Origin: Engraulis encrasicolus | Taxonomy: Eukaryota; Chordata; Actinopteri; Clupeiformes; Engraulidae | Direction of reading: 5' to 3' | Assembly: GCF_034702125.1 (NCBI RefSeq) | Contig: NC_085875.1 | Span: 46,031,270 to 46,095,269 of the forward strand | DNA: 64,000 bases | In this document: in pieces, positions 27,367 to 39,213 of the stretch | How the letters are laid out: each line of letters starts with the position of its first letter | How positions within the stretch are numbered: position 1 is the stretch's first letter | The notes under the pieces: generated by a model | Database searches by the model: none | What the model saw: the letters and a program-made list of their open reading frames with translations, nothing else | Told to the model about the DNA's origin: nothing | Made by a program: the position numbers and the translations under genes

Positions 27367-27795
27367 ACATGTTAAATGTTACATGTCATGTCTATGCAGC
27401 CTTGTCATTGTGCTACTCTTTGTGTTTTCCAGACGCGTGTGCGTGTGTGTGTGTGTGTGCATATATGTCTGTTAAATGTTACATGTGATGCAGCCTTGTG
27501 TTTTACATCCACTCTGCATGTGTGCGCGCCTGTCACATCAGACCTGGCAGGTTAGTATTCCTGCCCAGCGTGTTGGAGCAAGTCCGAATACTTTACATTC
27601 TCCTCCTCCTTCAGTGACTGCCTCAACAGACTGCAGTCCTCTGGAAAGGTTACACAGCTTCCAGCTACTTTCCAACCTCTGACTGACATCTCCCCTTTTC
27701 TAAAAAGCACTACTTTTCTTTTTAAAATAGAAAATATCATACCAACACCAGCAGTGCGCGAGATGAGCTTCATGCCTCGGTCCTTGAAAACGACT

Positions 27796-27970
27796 GGTAA
27801 CACTTCATTTTAAGGTTACTTCTTTGGTGTATCTCCATGTAATGCTGTGTCCTTGCATTGTACCTAACCCTAAGGTACGGTGCAAGTGCATTAGGTTACA
27901 TGCTGTTACATGTTACTTTGTAAAATTGCAGATAATTAATGTAACAGGAACCTTAAAACAAAGTGTAACC
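27796..27970. mobile_element. GGTAACAC-family MITE, 175 bp
   Basis: Left end GGTAACACTTCATTTTAAGG, right end CCTTAAAACAAAGTGTAACC. Flanks AAACGACT and AAGTGACT agree at 6 of 8. Same terminal family as 20084 and 30172. Confidence 0.75.
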
Positions 27971-28295
27971 AAGTGACTTTTCCCAGGGGTAGCTTTTAAA
28001 GTACTTTTAAAGTCTGTCATCGAGTTGTGTGTGTGTGTGTTTTAACGAGTGTGAATGACTTGCACTGCTTGTTTTCACTGTCAGCACCTAACGTGAAATC
28101 ATGGGGCCAGAAAATTAGAGGCTTCTGTTTTTTTCCCACACGAGCAGGAGCTGTATTTTTTTCTTGTTGTTGGTGATGGTGTTGTGTTGTGTGTACACCA
28201 CAACAAGAAATGACGTTGTGTGTAAATGCGTTTTAGGAATGGTGTCTTTGTAGGGGCGGACTGACACAGTTTGTGTAGGTGGCTGACTGATAGCC

Positions 28296-28506
28296 GAGTT
28301 GCCAGATGTACAGTTACAGATTATTTTGCAGCCCAGTAAATGCGCAAAACCTGCCTGGAGGCACTCAATAGTGCCCAGTTTGAACTACATTCTTTTGATT
28401 TCTATGGCAAAAATTGTAGGAAAAACTCGCCCAATATGTTTCTTACCCACAGAGGGTCATCCTAAATAGCCCAATTGGACGGGACACTGCCCAATCTGGC
28501 ACCTCT
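28296..28506. mobile_element. hAT-like MITE, diverged relative of 979-1197
   Basis: GAGTTGCCAGATG left end and CAATCTGGCACCTCT right end. Internal phrases TAGCCCAATTGGACGGG and TTTCTATGG match the 979 copy (TAGCCCAATTGGGCGGG, CTTCTATGG). Confidence 0.7.
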
Positions 28507-28655
28507 GGCTGTTGGCCTCGTCATTCTACTATGAAGGAAAACACCAGAGAGGAACCCGGTCTGTTATGGTTTCTCATGAGCAACCTTCTACTTTAATCTG
28601 ATTGGCTGGCCTATTTTCAATGATGCCCTTAAAATCCTCTCTGTAGCATCTGATG

Positions 28656-29063
<408 letters not shown>

Positions 29064-30171
29064 CAGCGCCATGCAGCTTTTGTTGTGTCTCCATCCTAGC
29101 CAACAAAGAGAAACCAGGGCAAGTCAGGACAAAAACTTCCTGATCCTTGTGTCTGCCTTCTTTCTTTCCTCAGCCAGTATCTTAGTCTTGAATCCTTAGA
29201 TGAAGGTTTGCGTCAGTCTTGCGGAACATACAGTTCTCTGTCACCCACCACCCGTCATCTCCTTTTCCATGAGTCAGTTCCGTTATCATATTTCCACATC
29301 ATCACTTTATCTATCATTTACCAACCTAGGAGGGTAAATATAACAAGATAGCATAGCATAGAATAGAATATCTTTTTTGTCATTGAAACAAGTTCGATTT
29401 GAAGCATTCTTTGTTCATTGAGGTAAAACATAATTAAAATAAAGGGTTAGAAAAGTACTTAAAAATCACACACACACAACCATGAAGTCCACATTTAATT
29501 CTATAGGTATAACACTATGCTTTGTTAGTATAATTTGATGCCATGCAAAATTTTGCAGACGAATGAAATCACTAAATGTCACCGACCAAGCACCAAGCTC
29601 TCTTTACTTCACTATTGTCAGTGCTAGCCTATTGATGTAGTGGCAATGGCAACAGAACTCTTTGCCATGTGCATTCACTATGCCCCCCTCTGGTTCTCAG
29701 CTGGTATAACCATGTGATGTGGTATGGAGTGAATCACACTGTTTAAAGCAGTCATGCAAGTCTGTACAGTGAGCAATTAATTATAAAATGGTCAATTAAC
29801 AATAATAACTGTTTGCTTTGCCATCTGTGCCCCTGCCCTTTCCCTTTTGTAGGGCAAAGGTGGCTTGCCTTGAATAGTTCAGTGGACACGGCACAGTACA
29901 AGCGTTATCGGTGTACTATGAGAATGGCAAAATGTACAGTACGTTATCCACTTCCAAACAAAAGACAGACAAACGTTGAAGGACTGTTAACAACAAACAT
30001 TTATGTTGGGGTCATTGACCTGTTTTAGTAGCTGACATCAGGTGGTGCAACCACAGCTAATGCCACAGTTGTATTAATTAAATGAGTGAATTTATAATTG
30101 ACAATTCGTGTTTCACCAATGAATGTGCTTTTTAAATGATATGGTAAAAAGTAAAAACAAGCTAAAAATCC

Positions 30172-30802
30172 GGTAACACCAACATTATAAGCGCATTTAT
30201 TACAAATTATAACGCACATTATAATTACTTACAACGTATTATGACTACACTCATAATGCTTCATGATGCTTTATATTAACAGTTATGAATAATTATGAAT
30301 CTAGCATATAATGCTTTATAAATCCAAGGGTGTCATGAGTGCTCATGACTGGCTATAAACTACAGGCTGCATGATAGGGCTTATAGTACATTATGAGTAC
30401 CTAGACCCCTCTATGCACAGACCTGGATGATAAACTGTCATAAGGGCTCATACGATGCTATAATGTTCATAAGTCGTCAATGTGTGCTCTAAGTAAAGTG
30501 AAGTTCATATGGATGCATCTATAATGCACTGTATAATGCACATCTTTAATGCATCATAATGTACTGTAAGCCCCATCAGGCAGCCTGTAGTTTATATCCA
30601 GTCATGAGCACTCATAATACCCTTGGATTTATAAAGTATTATAAACTAGATTCATGGTTATTCATTACTGTTAACATAAAGCATCATGAAACATCATCAG
30701 GTGTAGTCATAATGTGTTGTAAGTAATTATAATGTGCATTATAATTTGTTATAAATGTGCTCATAATGCGCTATGGATATGGGCTTCATAGAAAGTGTTA
30801 CC
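30172..30802. mobile_element. Long fold-back MITE (GGTAACAC family), 631 bp
   Basis: Starts GGTAACACCAACATTATAAG and ends CATAGAAAGTGTTACC. The two halves are inverted copies of each other over most of about 230 bp (shared phrases TTATAAATCCAAGGGT and GAGTGCTCATGACTGG). Identical AAAAATCC flanks at 30164-30171 and 30803-30810 form an 8-bp TSD. Non-coding and AT-rich. Confidence 0.9.
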
Positions 30803-31207
30803 AAAAATCCTTTATTTCATAGAATTAGCTGTGGTTGCACCAGCCTGATATCTGTTTCTAGGAAATGTCAATGATCCGTAAACAGTTTGGTGAGCTTTGA
30901 TTTGAGCTTATAGTATGTTCCATTTCTGTGATTAGGATTTTGACTGGGCAGGAAAGCTGTTCACGTCTGTTCTCTCTGCTGCTCCTGTTGCTTGAAGGGT
31001 TTCATTATCAGATACAGGCCTTGCTTGCATGATTGCATGGAATTAAAGCGTCACGCCTCGCTAAAGCAAATGTTTGAAGTGTGAGACACGGTCACCTGGC
31101 GAGGCTGTGCAAATAGCTCAGCTGATGGCTGGAACTGGCTGACTTCTGAGATGGAGTAATGTCCCCTCCGCTGTGCTTTTCAAATGATCCCTGCTCTCCC
31201 CTTCATG

Positions 31208-31331
<124 letters not shown>

Positions 31332-34088
31332 ATCCCTCTTCCCCCCCCCTCTCTCTCTCACACACACACACACTCTCTCTCTCTCTCTGTACATTTTCCT
31401 CTATATACATCTCTCTGTGTTATGTGTATGGCTCTTGGTGAGTGGGAAAGAGTAATGTAGAGACTAGACTACAGGTTAGGAAAGAGTCTGAGTGAGCTGG
31501 AGACTGGAGTAGGGAGTTTTTCAGGGAAAGATGTCAAATCACAAACGTCATGGCATAGATTTTGTAATGGCCTTGGTTGTCAAAGTGAAGGGGTGGCTGG
31601 CTACTATCATGGGAAAAGCGAGATATGACTACTTGACTGCAAAGAAATGGACAAATAGTCGCTGACGCCACAATCCAAATGACATGGACAAACCCATAAA
31701 TGGGTATGCTAATGGGATAACATTATAGCCAATATAGCATCAGATAAATGTATACAGGTCAAAAAAGTATTAACATTTCACAGAAATAATGTTGTAACGT
31801 CTTTATGTCTTTGATAGAGGATTTGAAGGGGCTTGATAATGCCCCACTGTCTGATGGGAAGTGAAGCGTGAAGTGAATTGGGCTGCTTGAAGAGACTCGC
31901 TGACTTTAAAGGGATTTTGATTTGATAATTTCTGTTTGATGGTCCCGCCGAGAGTTCACGCCGCCCACTGTAGGTCTTATCATGGTGTGTTATATAACAA
32001 GTCAAATCCATGGTGTGTCCATTTATACAAACGTCCTATGCAAAAATCACCCATTCATTAACTTGGAACATGCAAACAAGTACACATGATAAGAATGAAC
32101 TAATGTTCACACAATGTCAGAGACAATGTTGGCACTGGTGCTGGACTGGGGTCAACCCCCCTATCAATCAAACAGACATATTTCCTGCAAGGAAATACAG
32201 TGTAAGTAGCTTTGTTGTTGAAGGAACCACCACCACCAATCCATGTTGGAGCTTGGATTTGTGTGAAGCTTCTGGCTGTTGTGAATAGAAGACAATTGAA
32301 GTGTGTATACACATACATAGCACACAGGGACTTTATTCAAGTTGTATGCCATTGTTTAAAGTCTGATTGTAGTGGTTTTTTAATAAGAAGGTAAGGATGG
32401 CATCTTGTAATCATGTCCACATTAACTATAAACTACTGTGGGAAAACACCTGAAATGAGGTCTGAATACAGTATGTACAAGCCCCATTTACTTTTACTAT
32501 TGCGTTGTACATAAACTTTGCATTGTAACATTTCTGGGGGTTTTGGTTTGTAATTGTTTATGACTTTACTCATCCAAGTCAGTTCTGAACGAGTCCAATT
32601 AGTTTTTATTGTGCCAGGCGATGATGGCTGTTTGTTGTTGTGTGGCATTGTTGTGATCTCACATGGCGGACTGCCACTATTTTTACTCGTCAGATTTCGA
32701 CTGATAACATTGAAGACTGTTTTAGCTCGAGACATGTACTGTCGTATGGGAAAGGACTAGGGTGCTGTGTGCATCATAGTGGAAAATTTGATCAGGTGGA
32801 AATCACAAATGAAAAGGCCCTGAAAAGATTATGCATTACATATTGTTAGACTCGGAACTACATAAATTAACATTTACATCAGCAAAAGAAATTGCAAAAT
32901 ATCACAGATAATGGATGAGACATGCAGTACGTATGTTGTTGATGCCCAAGACGTGACCTGTACATGCCAAGGGAAGCTGGAAGTTTCCTCTTCAGATTAT
33001 GACTCACAGCTATAGGCTACCCCCCTGAGCAAAGACAGCAGACATGTTTTAGTAAAACATACTGACGCTCGTGATCTACTTTCCCACATTGCTCACCACA
33101 ATGTAGGATTGCTCACAGCAATGTGGTTGGGCAATGTGGTTGAGCAACACAGAACACACCTGACAGTGTGACTGATACTGTGTAACTTACCGGTCTGATG
33201 TCTGATCTGATCAGCTCCCATAGTCCCCCTAGTGGCTGTCAAAAAAAGTGCAGTTTATTTTTTAATAGTTAAACTAGACCACTTTGTCAGCTTCAGAGGT
33301 GTATAAAGTGAAAGTAGAGGTACTCTTACCGTGTATCTGCTTCTTTAAGTACAGGTGTATAAACGATGTATGGTCATGTCATAGTGTTGTAACAGCATCC
33401 GCATCAGTAAATGTACTATATCTCTGGCCAGCTGTTCCAGCAGCTGGTATGTTTTTTGCGATGTTCCCAACCAATTTAGCACCACAGTCTGTAAACAGGA
33501 CAACACACCGTTGGTGAAACCCCTTTTTACAACCCCTGAAATGAATGGTCTCCCTCCCAGTCCCCGCAGCGCAGGTCAACTCTTAAGCAGCATTCCAGCA
33601 GGGAAACTAAGCCGAGGGTGATTTACAGGTCAGGGGTCATCTATAAGTACGTGAGGAGGGGGGCTGGTAGGGATGACGAGGGACGACAAGGGAAAAACAA
33701 AAAATTAAAACGAGACCAACTGTTTAGGGTATGTGTGTCTGCATATGTTTGTTTGTGGCTGGTTGTAGGACATTGCTGGATTAGAGCCAAGAGGATGGGA
33801 TGACAGGGAGGGATAGAGGGAGGGCTGAGGTGGGGTCAGGGTGCTTCTGTGTATTAGAGATGTAAGGAGGCCGTGTGACTGACTGAGGGGCTTTATTCCA
33901 TTGGGGTAAAGCAAAGGGGGGCTAATCACGTTTAGATTATGGTAGCGGGGTTTTAAACCGCTCCGTGCATATTTGTGTGTTTACTGTATGTGTGTGTGTG
34001 TGTGTGAGAGAGGGAGAGAGACGAGATGAGAAGAATCCGGCTGGATTAGATTAGTGGTTTAGGCCACACTGCTGTGGGCTGCGTGTCT

Positions 34089-34114
34089 GGTTGGTTGGTT
34101 GGTTGGTTGGTTGG
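34089..34114. repeat. (GGTT)n repeat
   Basis: Six GGTT units in the flank upstream of the proximal first exon. Confidence 0.85.
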
Positions 34115-34493
34115 CCCGTCGGCACTGTCCTGTCTGCATGGATACAGGCATGTCAACAACAAAAACACGGATTGCAAGAAAAACAGAAACATCTGCTGCA
34201 GTAGACGTCATCCTCAAGATCACGGATGTGCTGACCAGGGATTTTTTTTTCAAATTTTATTTGTGGGTTGTGGCCAGATTTGTAATCACTTTTATTTGTG
34301 ATGTGGCTGTGTGAAAGTGTTTTTTGAAAGAGTACAGTCTGCGAAGAAGACCTCTTCACATTGTCATTGAAGACAATATCTCTGGTCTGGTTTTGCCTTT
34401 GTTTTTTGTTTTGTTTTTTTCTTTCTTTTAAGTGTTACTTTTTAAACCTCCAGTGCAGAGGGATATTCTGCTGGTTGGACTTGTATAGAAAAG

Positions 34494-34596
34494 ATGGTTG
34501 TTCTCCTGCGTAAGGATGTGTTCTCTTTGCGATCCCTCTTTGGGAAGAAAAGTTCGAGGAACAAACCAGACTACCTGACTGCTGCTTCAAGAAGAT
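34494..34596 (+). CDS. nhsl3: nhsl3 proximal alternative first coding exon
   Basis: The start codon at 34494 has a strong context (A at -3, G at +4). It opens 34 codons plus one base, ending at a consensus GTGAGT donor at 34597. The peptide starts MVVLLRKDVFSLRSLFGKK, closely resembling the start of the short human KIAA1522 isoform (MVV...GLFKKK) as I remember it. The phase-1 donor fits the acceptor at 35979. The 5' UTR lies immediately upstream and a separate promoter is implied somewhere in about 33.9-34.49 kb, but I see no TATA box or CpG island that fixes it. Using this start, the protein is 1,593 residues. Confidence 0.85.
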
Positions 34597-35978
34597 GTGA
34601 GTTCACTAATGTAGATAAGCGAGGGAGAGGAGTGGGAGGGGATGAAGATAAGATTATGATTTTATCAAATTGATTGATTGGTTGGTTGATTGATTAATTG
34701 ATTGACTGAGGGCAGAAATTGTGTTTACTGGCTGACTGTCACAGTATTCAATGTTTTCTTTCTGTCATACTTCACATACATTCTGGCTTCTAAACTAATG
34801 TTCATTAATGTTAGCTCCATTGTTGAAGTAAATTATATTGTGATTGAGGGAAAAGGGGTGGAAACACAGCATATAAGTGGGCTCAGATCTGCCACATGGT
34901 TTATTTGTAGTTAACAAAGTATTTCGCTTCATTAGGTTTGCTTTGGCATTCACATGTCAATATGCTGTGATATATTATGCTGTCATGTCTAATGATGACG
35001 AATTCACATCTCAAATTCTCTTTGTTGTTTTAGTCAATATAGTGTGCTAATTCACATTTTTATCTGTTTGCTGTTGATGTTTTATTGGGAGTGCTGATGG
35101 TTTGTTTGAAATGTTGATCAGGTCTATTCTGGTTTAGTCAGCCATGCTGGTCATTAGCCCGTTGAATATTTTTTCCTCACAGACCAACAGTACTTGTCAG
35201 CTGCTGCTTGTAGGCTAATACCTTCTTAGCAGTGAAAGTAGGTATCTGCTGAACCAGATTTAGCACATTGAGATGCCTATTTAGCACAAACCAGACACAG
35301 GGAGGTGTTGATTTAATTAGGCCTACATTTAGATTCGAATGGATGAATGAGTTTTTTTGGTTCTAAATGTAGACTCGAGTGGATGAGTGAATTATTATAT
35401 AAGAAGGAAGTATGTGACCTCAGCAACATGCACTGCTTATGTACATACCTGTAGATACCCCATGTCAATTTGCACGTTTTCCACAGCATAACACCGAATG
35501 GTCTGGAAAATACAAATAGTTTTACTTTTATATCCAGCAAAATCATGTCAGTAATAACAGTATTGTACATTTAAAGATAAAACAGTATTTAAAGCTTAAG
35601 TATTTCAAGTATTAAATGCTGAACTTTAGTTTTAGTGTTTTTAGTTCGAGCCTAGAACTAGGTTTTAGTTCTGTAGCCAAAAAAAAACTTTTCACTCCAA
35701 TTTAACTGATGTGAACAAACCTGACTGACTGAAAATCTTACCTTCACCCTATTATGGATCACACCACAGTACTTAATGTATTTAATGACTTATTTTAACA
35801 TTGTAATAGTCATAGTTTCTTATTTTTGAAGTTTTATTTCTCTATTTCATGGCTTTTTTTGGTGAAGCACATTGAATTGCATCAATGTCTGAAACACGCC
35901 ATACAAATACATTTGCCTTGCCTGGCCATTCATGATTCGTCTATTCTCTACCGTCCCTCTTCCCTGTCTTCCTCACAG

Positions 35979-36119
35979 CTTCACATGAGGACAATGCTGC
36001 AGTGCTGGTCCCTCATCTCTTCCAGGACAATGTGTTTGCGGAGGGTGGGAGCCGGCATAAGTATGTGGAGGACCTCCACTCTGAGGCACTGCAGGGGCTT
36101 AAGCTAAAGCAGCTGGAAG
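35979..36119 (+). CDS. nhsl3: nhsl3 shared exon 2
   Basis: The acceptor is a long pyrimidine tract ending CCTCACAG and the donor is GTACGT. The 141-base exon is phase 1 in and phase 1 out, so it is symmetric and accepts either upstream first exon. The peptide contains SHEDNAAVLVPHLFQDNVF and then a helical EDLHSEALQGLKLKQLE segment, matching the order DNVFFPSG...LEELHTQAQEGL in the human protein as remembered. This conserved block follows the isoform-specific N-terminus in the family. Confidence 0.88.
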
Positions 36120-36389
36120 GTACGTGTTGCTGACTCTTATACTGTACCATATTCACTTGTATTCACCTGCATTGTGGAGAGAAAGCACTCACAATCTTCA
36201 TGACACTATTATTTATTTTGCCACCATGTCCACAGCAAACATTTTTTGGCTCTTTAGCCATCACCAGTGTGTAATATTCTTTGTTATGCACACTTAATTT
36301 ATGACAGGAGTTGAGTGCGGCCATCGCTGCTACTCATGTTTAAACTTGCAGTAAAGCTTGAAGCCGTGCTGCTTGAAATCCTGGGCCCT

Positions 36390-36571
36390 GGCCTTGGCCA
36401 TGGCACAATCGGCTAAGGCACTGTACTGTTACACCGCCAGGGACCTGGGGTCTATTCCGACCCGATGTCATTTCCCAATCCTACCCCATCTCTCTCTCCC
36501 AACTGTTTCCTGTCCACCTCTTCAGCTGTCCTGTCATAATAAATGCATATGCCCCCCCAAAAGAAAATAAA
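36390..36571 (+). mobile_element. tRNA-derived SINE (family A), intronic
   Basis: CCATGGCACAATCGGCTAAGGC head, GGGGTCTATTCCGACC B-box, CT-rich body, AAAAGAAAATAAAT tail; in the intron after exon 2. Confidence 0.72.
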
Positions 36572-36704
36572 TCCTGATCTGGGCCCTGTGAAAGACCTTC
36601 GCACGCACACATCCCCTGATGTCATCAGTTGTTACTGTATCTCTGGTGATCTTTAGACCTACAGTATGTCTTGTAGCAGTTCATCCCCCAACTTATACAT
36701 CCAT

Positions 36705-37069
36705 TTAAAGGGACACTGTGCGGGAAATGGTCAAAAAAGGTACTGCAACTATGCTGCTCATTGAAACTAGGCTCCCTATTGCCAAATTTGATCTTTACAT
36801 GAAAGTTTAGTAAGTAATAAACACATTTTCTAGTATGGTCCAAGTACAGTCCTTTTTGCAGCTAAAAATGGCTATTTTGGGAAATTCAAGATGGCGGACC
36901 ATGGAGAAGACCCTCCATTTCATGTATGAAAAGTACAATTTTTCCAGTCGTAATGAATACTTAGAATTTGATGGTGGTGGTAAGTATTCATGAAAAAGGT
37001 AACATTAGTGAATGGGCAGCATTAATTCTGGAAATAAACAACTAAAACTCTCACACAGTGTCCCTTTAA
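36705..37069. mobile_element. TTAA-flanked MITE, 365 bp including TTAA
   Basis: TTAA AGGGACACTGTG at the left and CACAGTGTCCCT TTAA at the right form inverted ends with a TTAA target, the signature of piggyBac/Kolobok-type insertion. Internal GATGGTGGTGGTAAGTATTC recurs near 52237 and, as a close variant, near 61082, and a reverse relative is at 56940-57130. Confidence 0.82.
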
Positions 37070-37889
37070 GACAAGATGAAGGAAAGTAAAACCTCTTGTT
37101 TTGAGTATTTTGAAATTCACATCAACGTGTTGTGTTAACACAAACCTTCATCTCTGGCAGGCAGCCATTGTAATCTGTTCTCATTGGCTGTTTAATACTG
37201 TTAGAAGCTAACGTGCTAATCTGAGGTTTACAGCTATATTATGTTTTAATGACCTGCTCAGATCTCTCCCTAAAAATAATGAGCTTCTATCTCAGTGGGA
37301 TTGTCTGATTAAATCAAGAGGTGAAGTGTTAGCTGTAAGCCTTTCAAGTACGCCTGTAAGGCAACTTTGCCAGCAAGGCTCCCCAGAAAAAAGTATTTGA
37401 AAGTAAGTACTTACTGTACTGTGCTGTTAGACCCTAACACAGCATGAAGTGGAGTGTCCACATATTTCCACCTCTTTCTAATTAATTGTTTGTGAGAGAT
37501 GTTCTACAAAATCCCAATAGCACTCATTATAAAAATGTTCAGAAGTTCATTTTGATCCATGCCCCAAACTTCACCTCAAACTTCACATTTGGGTCTTTAA
37601 ATTGGAGATAAAAAGGCCACTATCTTTCCTGGAAAGACCTTGGGTTTGATGTCTTTGATGGTGTGGGAACAGCATTGACATTTAAATGAACATGGCATTA
37701 CACAGGGGGGCATTAGCAAAATAAGTGAAGCATAAGCTGGGAAATTTAACTGCAGACATGGAGAAGACACAGTAACTCATTTTTGTATAGTCAAAACAGC
37801 TCATTGTTTAATTTCTATTGAACAGGCTAATCACTGGATGCAGATAGTTATTTGAGTATTCTAAAATGTCTAACTTCTTCTGTTTCTAG

Positions 37890-37933
37890 AAAACAAAATG
37901 GACACTGACTATGCTGACACCCAGAGTGTAATT
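37890..37933 (+). CDS. nhsl3: nhsl3 small exon 3
   Basis: This 44-base exon lies between a TTTCTAG acceptor and a GTGAGT donor. It completes a split codon and adds 14 codons (NKMDTDYADTQSVI), ending in phase 0. The DTQS motif aligns with GDTQSIQS of the human protein from memory. It is too short for ORF calling, but it is required: the phases of the exons on either side only match when it is included. Confidence 0.82.
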
Positions 37934-37997
37934 GTGAGTATGAGAAAGCATTCCACACCTTACCAAATATCCTAAAATGCATTACTGTTGTACAACT

Positions 37998-38142
37998 ACC
38001 GTAGCACTGGGCTTCTACGCTGGCGACCCGGGTTCGATTCCGGCCTGGGTCCTTTGCCGATCCTTCCCCATCTCTCTCTCCCCACTCGTTTCCTATCTCG
38101 TTCTTTGCTATCCTATCACAATAAAAGTTAAAACCCCCCCAA
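37998..38142 (+). mobile_element. tRNA-derived SINE (family A), intronic
   Basis: CCGTAGCACTGGGC head, GGGTTCGATTCCGGCC B-box, CT-rich body, CAATAAAAG tail; in the short intron before exon 4. Confidence 0.75.
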
Positions 38143-38145
38143 ATA

Positions 38146-38189
38146 TATATATATATATATCTATATATATCTATATATCTATATATATA
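38146..38189. repeat. (AT)n / (CTATAT)n repeat
   Basis: A short AT-rich simple repeat after the SINE tail. Confidence 0.85.
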
Positions 38190-38249
38190 AAAACTATGAA
38201 ATTAACATACCCCTTGTCTCTTTGTTGGGAATGTTTTTGCCCCGTGCAG

Positions 38250-38400
38250 AGTGGTGTAACCTCTCAGAATGAAGGGGGCAGCTGCAGTGAGAGGAGGAAA
38301 TCGATTGGATCGGAAAGCACGGCGACCGACACCATGTCAACAGTATCGACGCAGTCCACCATCTCCTCCAGGTCCACTCGCTCTGCACTCTCTCGCCAAG
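38250..38400 (+). CDS. nhsl3: nhsl3 exon 4 (Ser/Thr-rich)
   Basis: The exon runs from a CCGTGCAG acceptor to a GTAACG donor, phase 0 in and phase 1 out (50 codons plus one base). The encoded segment is Ser/Thr-rich, including SERRKSIGSESTATDTMSTV and repeats of the SxxSTxSSRS type, corresponding to the Ser-rich stretch before RKGSTF in the human protein. RRKS is a possible basophilic kinase site. A tRNA-derived SINE and an AT dinucleotide run sit in the intron just upstream. Confidence 0.85.
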
Positions 38401-38449
38401 GTAACGACACAACCACTACCTCTTGCTGAAGGAGTACAGATCGTCATAG

Positions 38450-38600
38450 CAATGCTACTACTACTGTTACTACTGCTAATATTAATAAAGTAATGTAGTA
38501 ATAAAGGTATATAATGATAGTAATAAAGCTATTACAACAACTACTTCTACTACAATGGTGCTGCTGCTACAACTGCTAGTACTACTAATAATAACTAGGA
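38450..38600. repeat. Imperfect (CTA)n trinucleotide region, intronic
   Basis: Mixed CTA/CTG/TAA triplets between exons 4 and 5, about 150 bases. Not coding. Confidence 0.7.
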
Positions 38601-38822
38601 CTATGCAGTCGTCTCCGACTGCTAAAGGTATGTCCCCGAAACACGATATATCCATATATAGGCTGTTTCCACATTTCCCCATTTCATACATTGTTTAGCG
38701 ACGCTCTGCGTTTCGGGGATATCAACAATAATAATGATACAGGTAATAACCATGGTCAAATTCAGCTAAAGAAGTGTACAGTTTCATCAACTTATTTGTG
38801 ATGTATTCAATGTTTTTCCCAG

Positions 38823-38933
38823 GGTCCACGTTCACGCCTCTTAACCTCGGGAAAAAGGAGAGGCCAAAGGGGAGGAGGAGACACAGGCGGACCACGGTCA
38901 TGGGAATACCTCGTCACGTCCAGAAAGAACTGG
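38823..38933 (+). CDS. nhsl3: nhsl3 exon 5 (basic VQKELG block)
   Basis: The exon runs from a TTTTTCCCAG acceptor to a GTAAAG donor, phase 1 in and out, 111 bases. It encodes GSTFTPLNLGKKERP, a very basic RRRHRRTT run and VMGIPRHVQKELG. The human counterpart reads GSTFRP..., RRRRERRST and LGLPQHVQKELG from memory, so this is one of the strongest matches in the gene. The basic cluster could act as a membrane- or nuclear-targeting patch; that is inference. Confidence 0.9.
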
Positions 38934-39213
38934 GTAAAGCATACATTTAATAATCATACACAAGAATGCAAGGACTTTTATTTATCACATGCAAAGATTT
39001 ACTAAGAGTAAAACAGGCAGGAAGTGATCAGCCATGAGCTAAATGTGATCATGTATCTATCAAAGTTTTCCCTTAATACTTTTAGTGGTGCAGCAGTGTT
39101 TGCATCACTTGACTATTTACCTCCTGAATGACCTCTGTCCTTTTGCTAAACTGTATTTGAATGAATTATGTCTTACTTTGGTGGTCTTCATATTTTTCTG
39201 TCTCCTTTTGAAG

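Noticed and set aside
32433..32735. 100-codon antisense ORF
   Set aside because: No recognised family, no splice-site support, and composition like the flanking non-coding DNA.
39168..39213. ORF start MSYFGG before the main exon
   Set aside because: It is intronic: the acceptor AG is at 39212-39213 and the homology begins after it.
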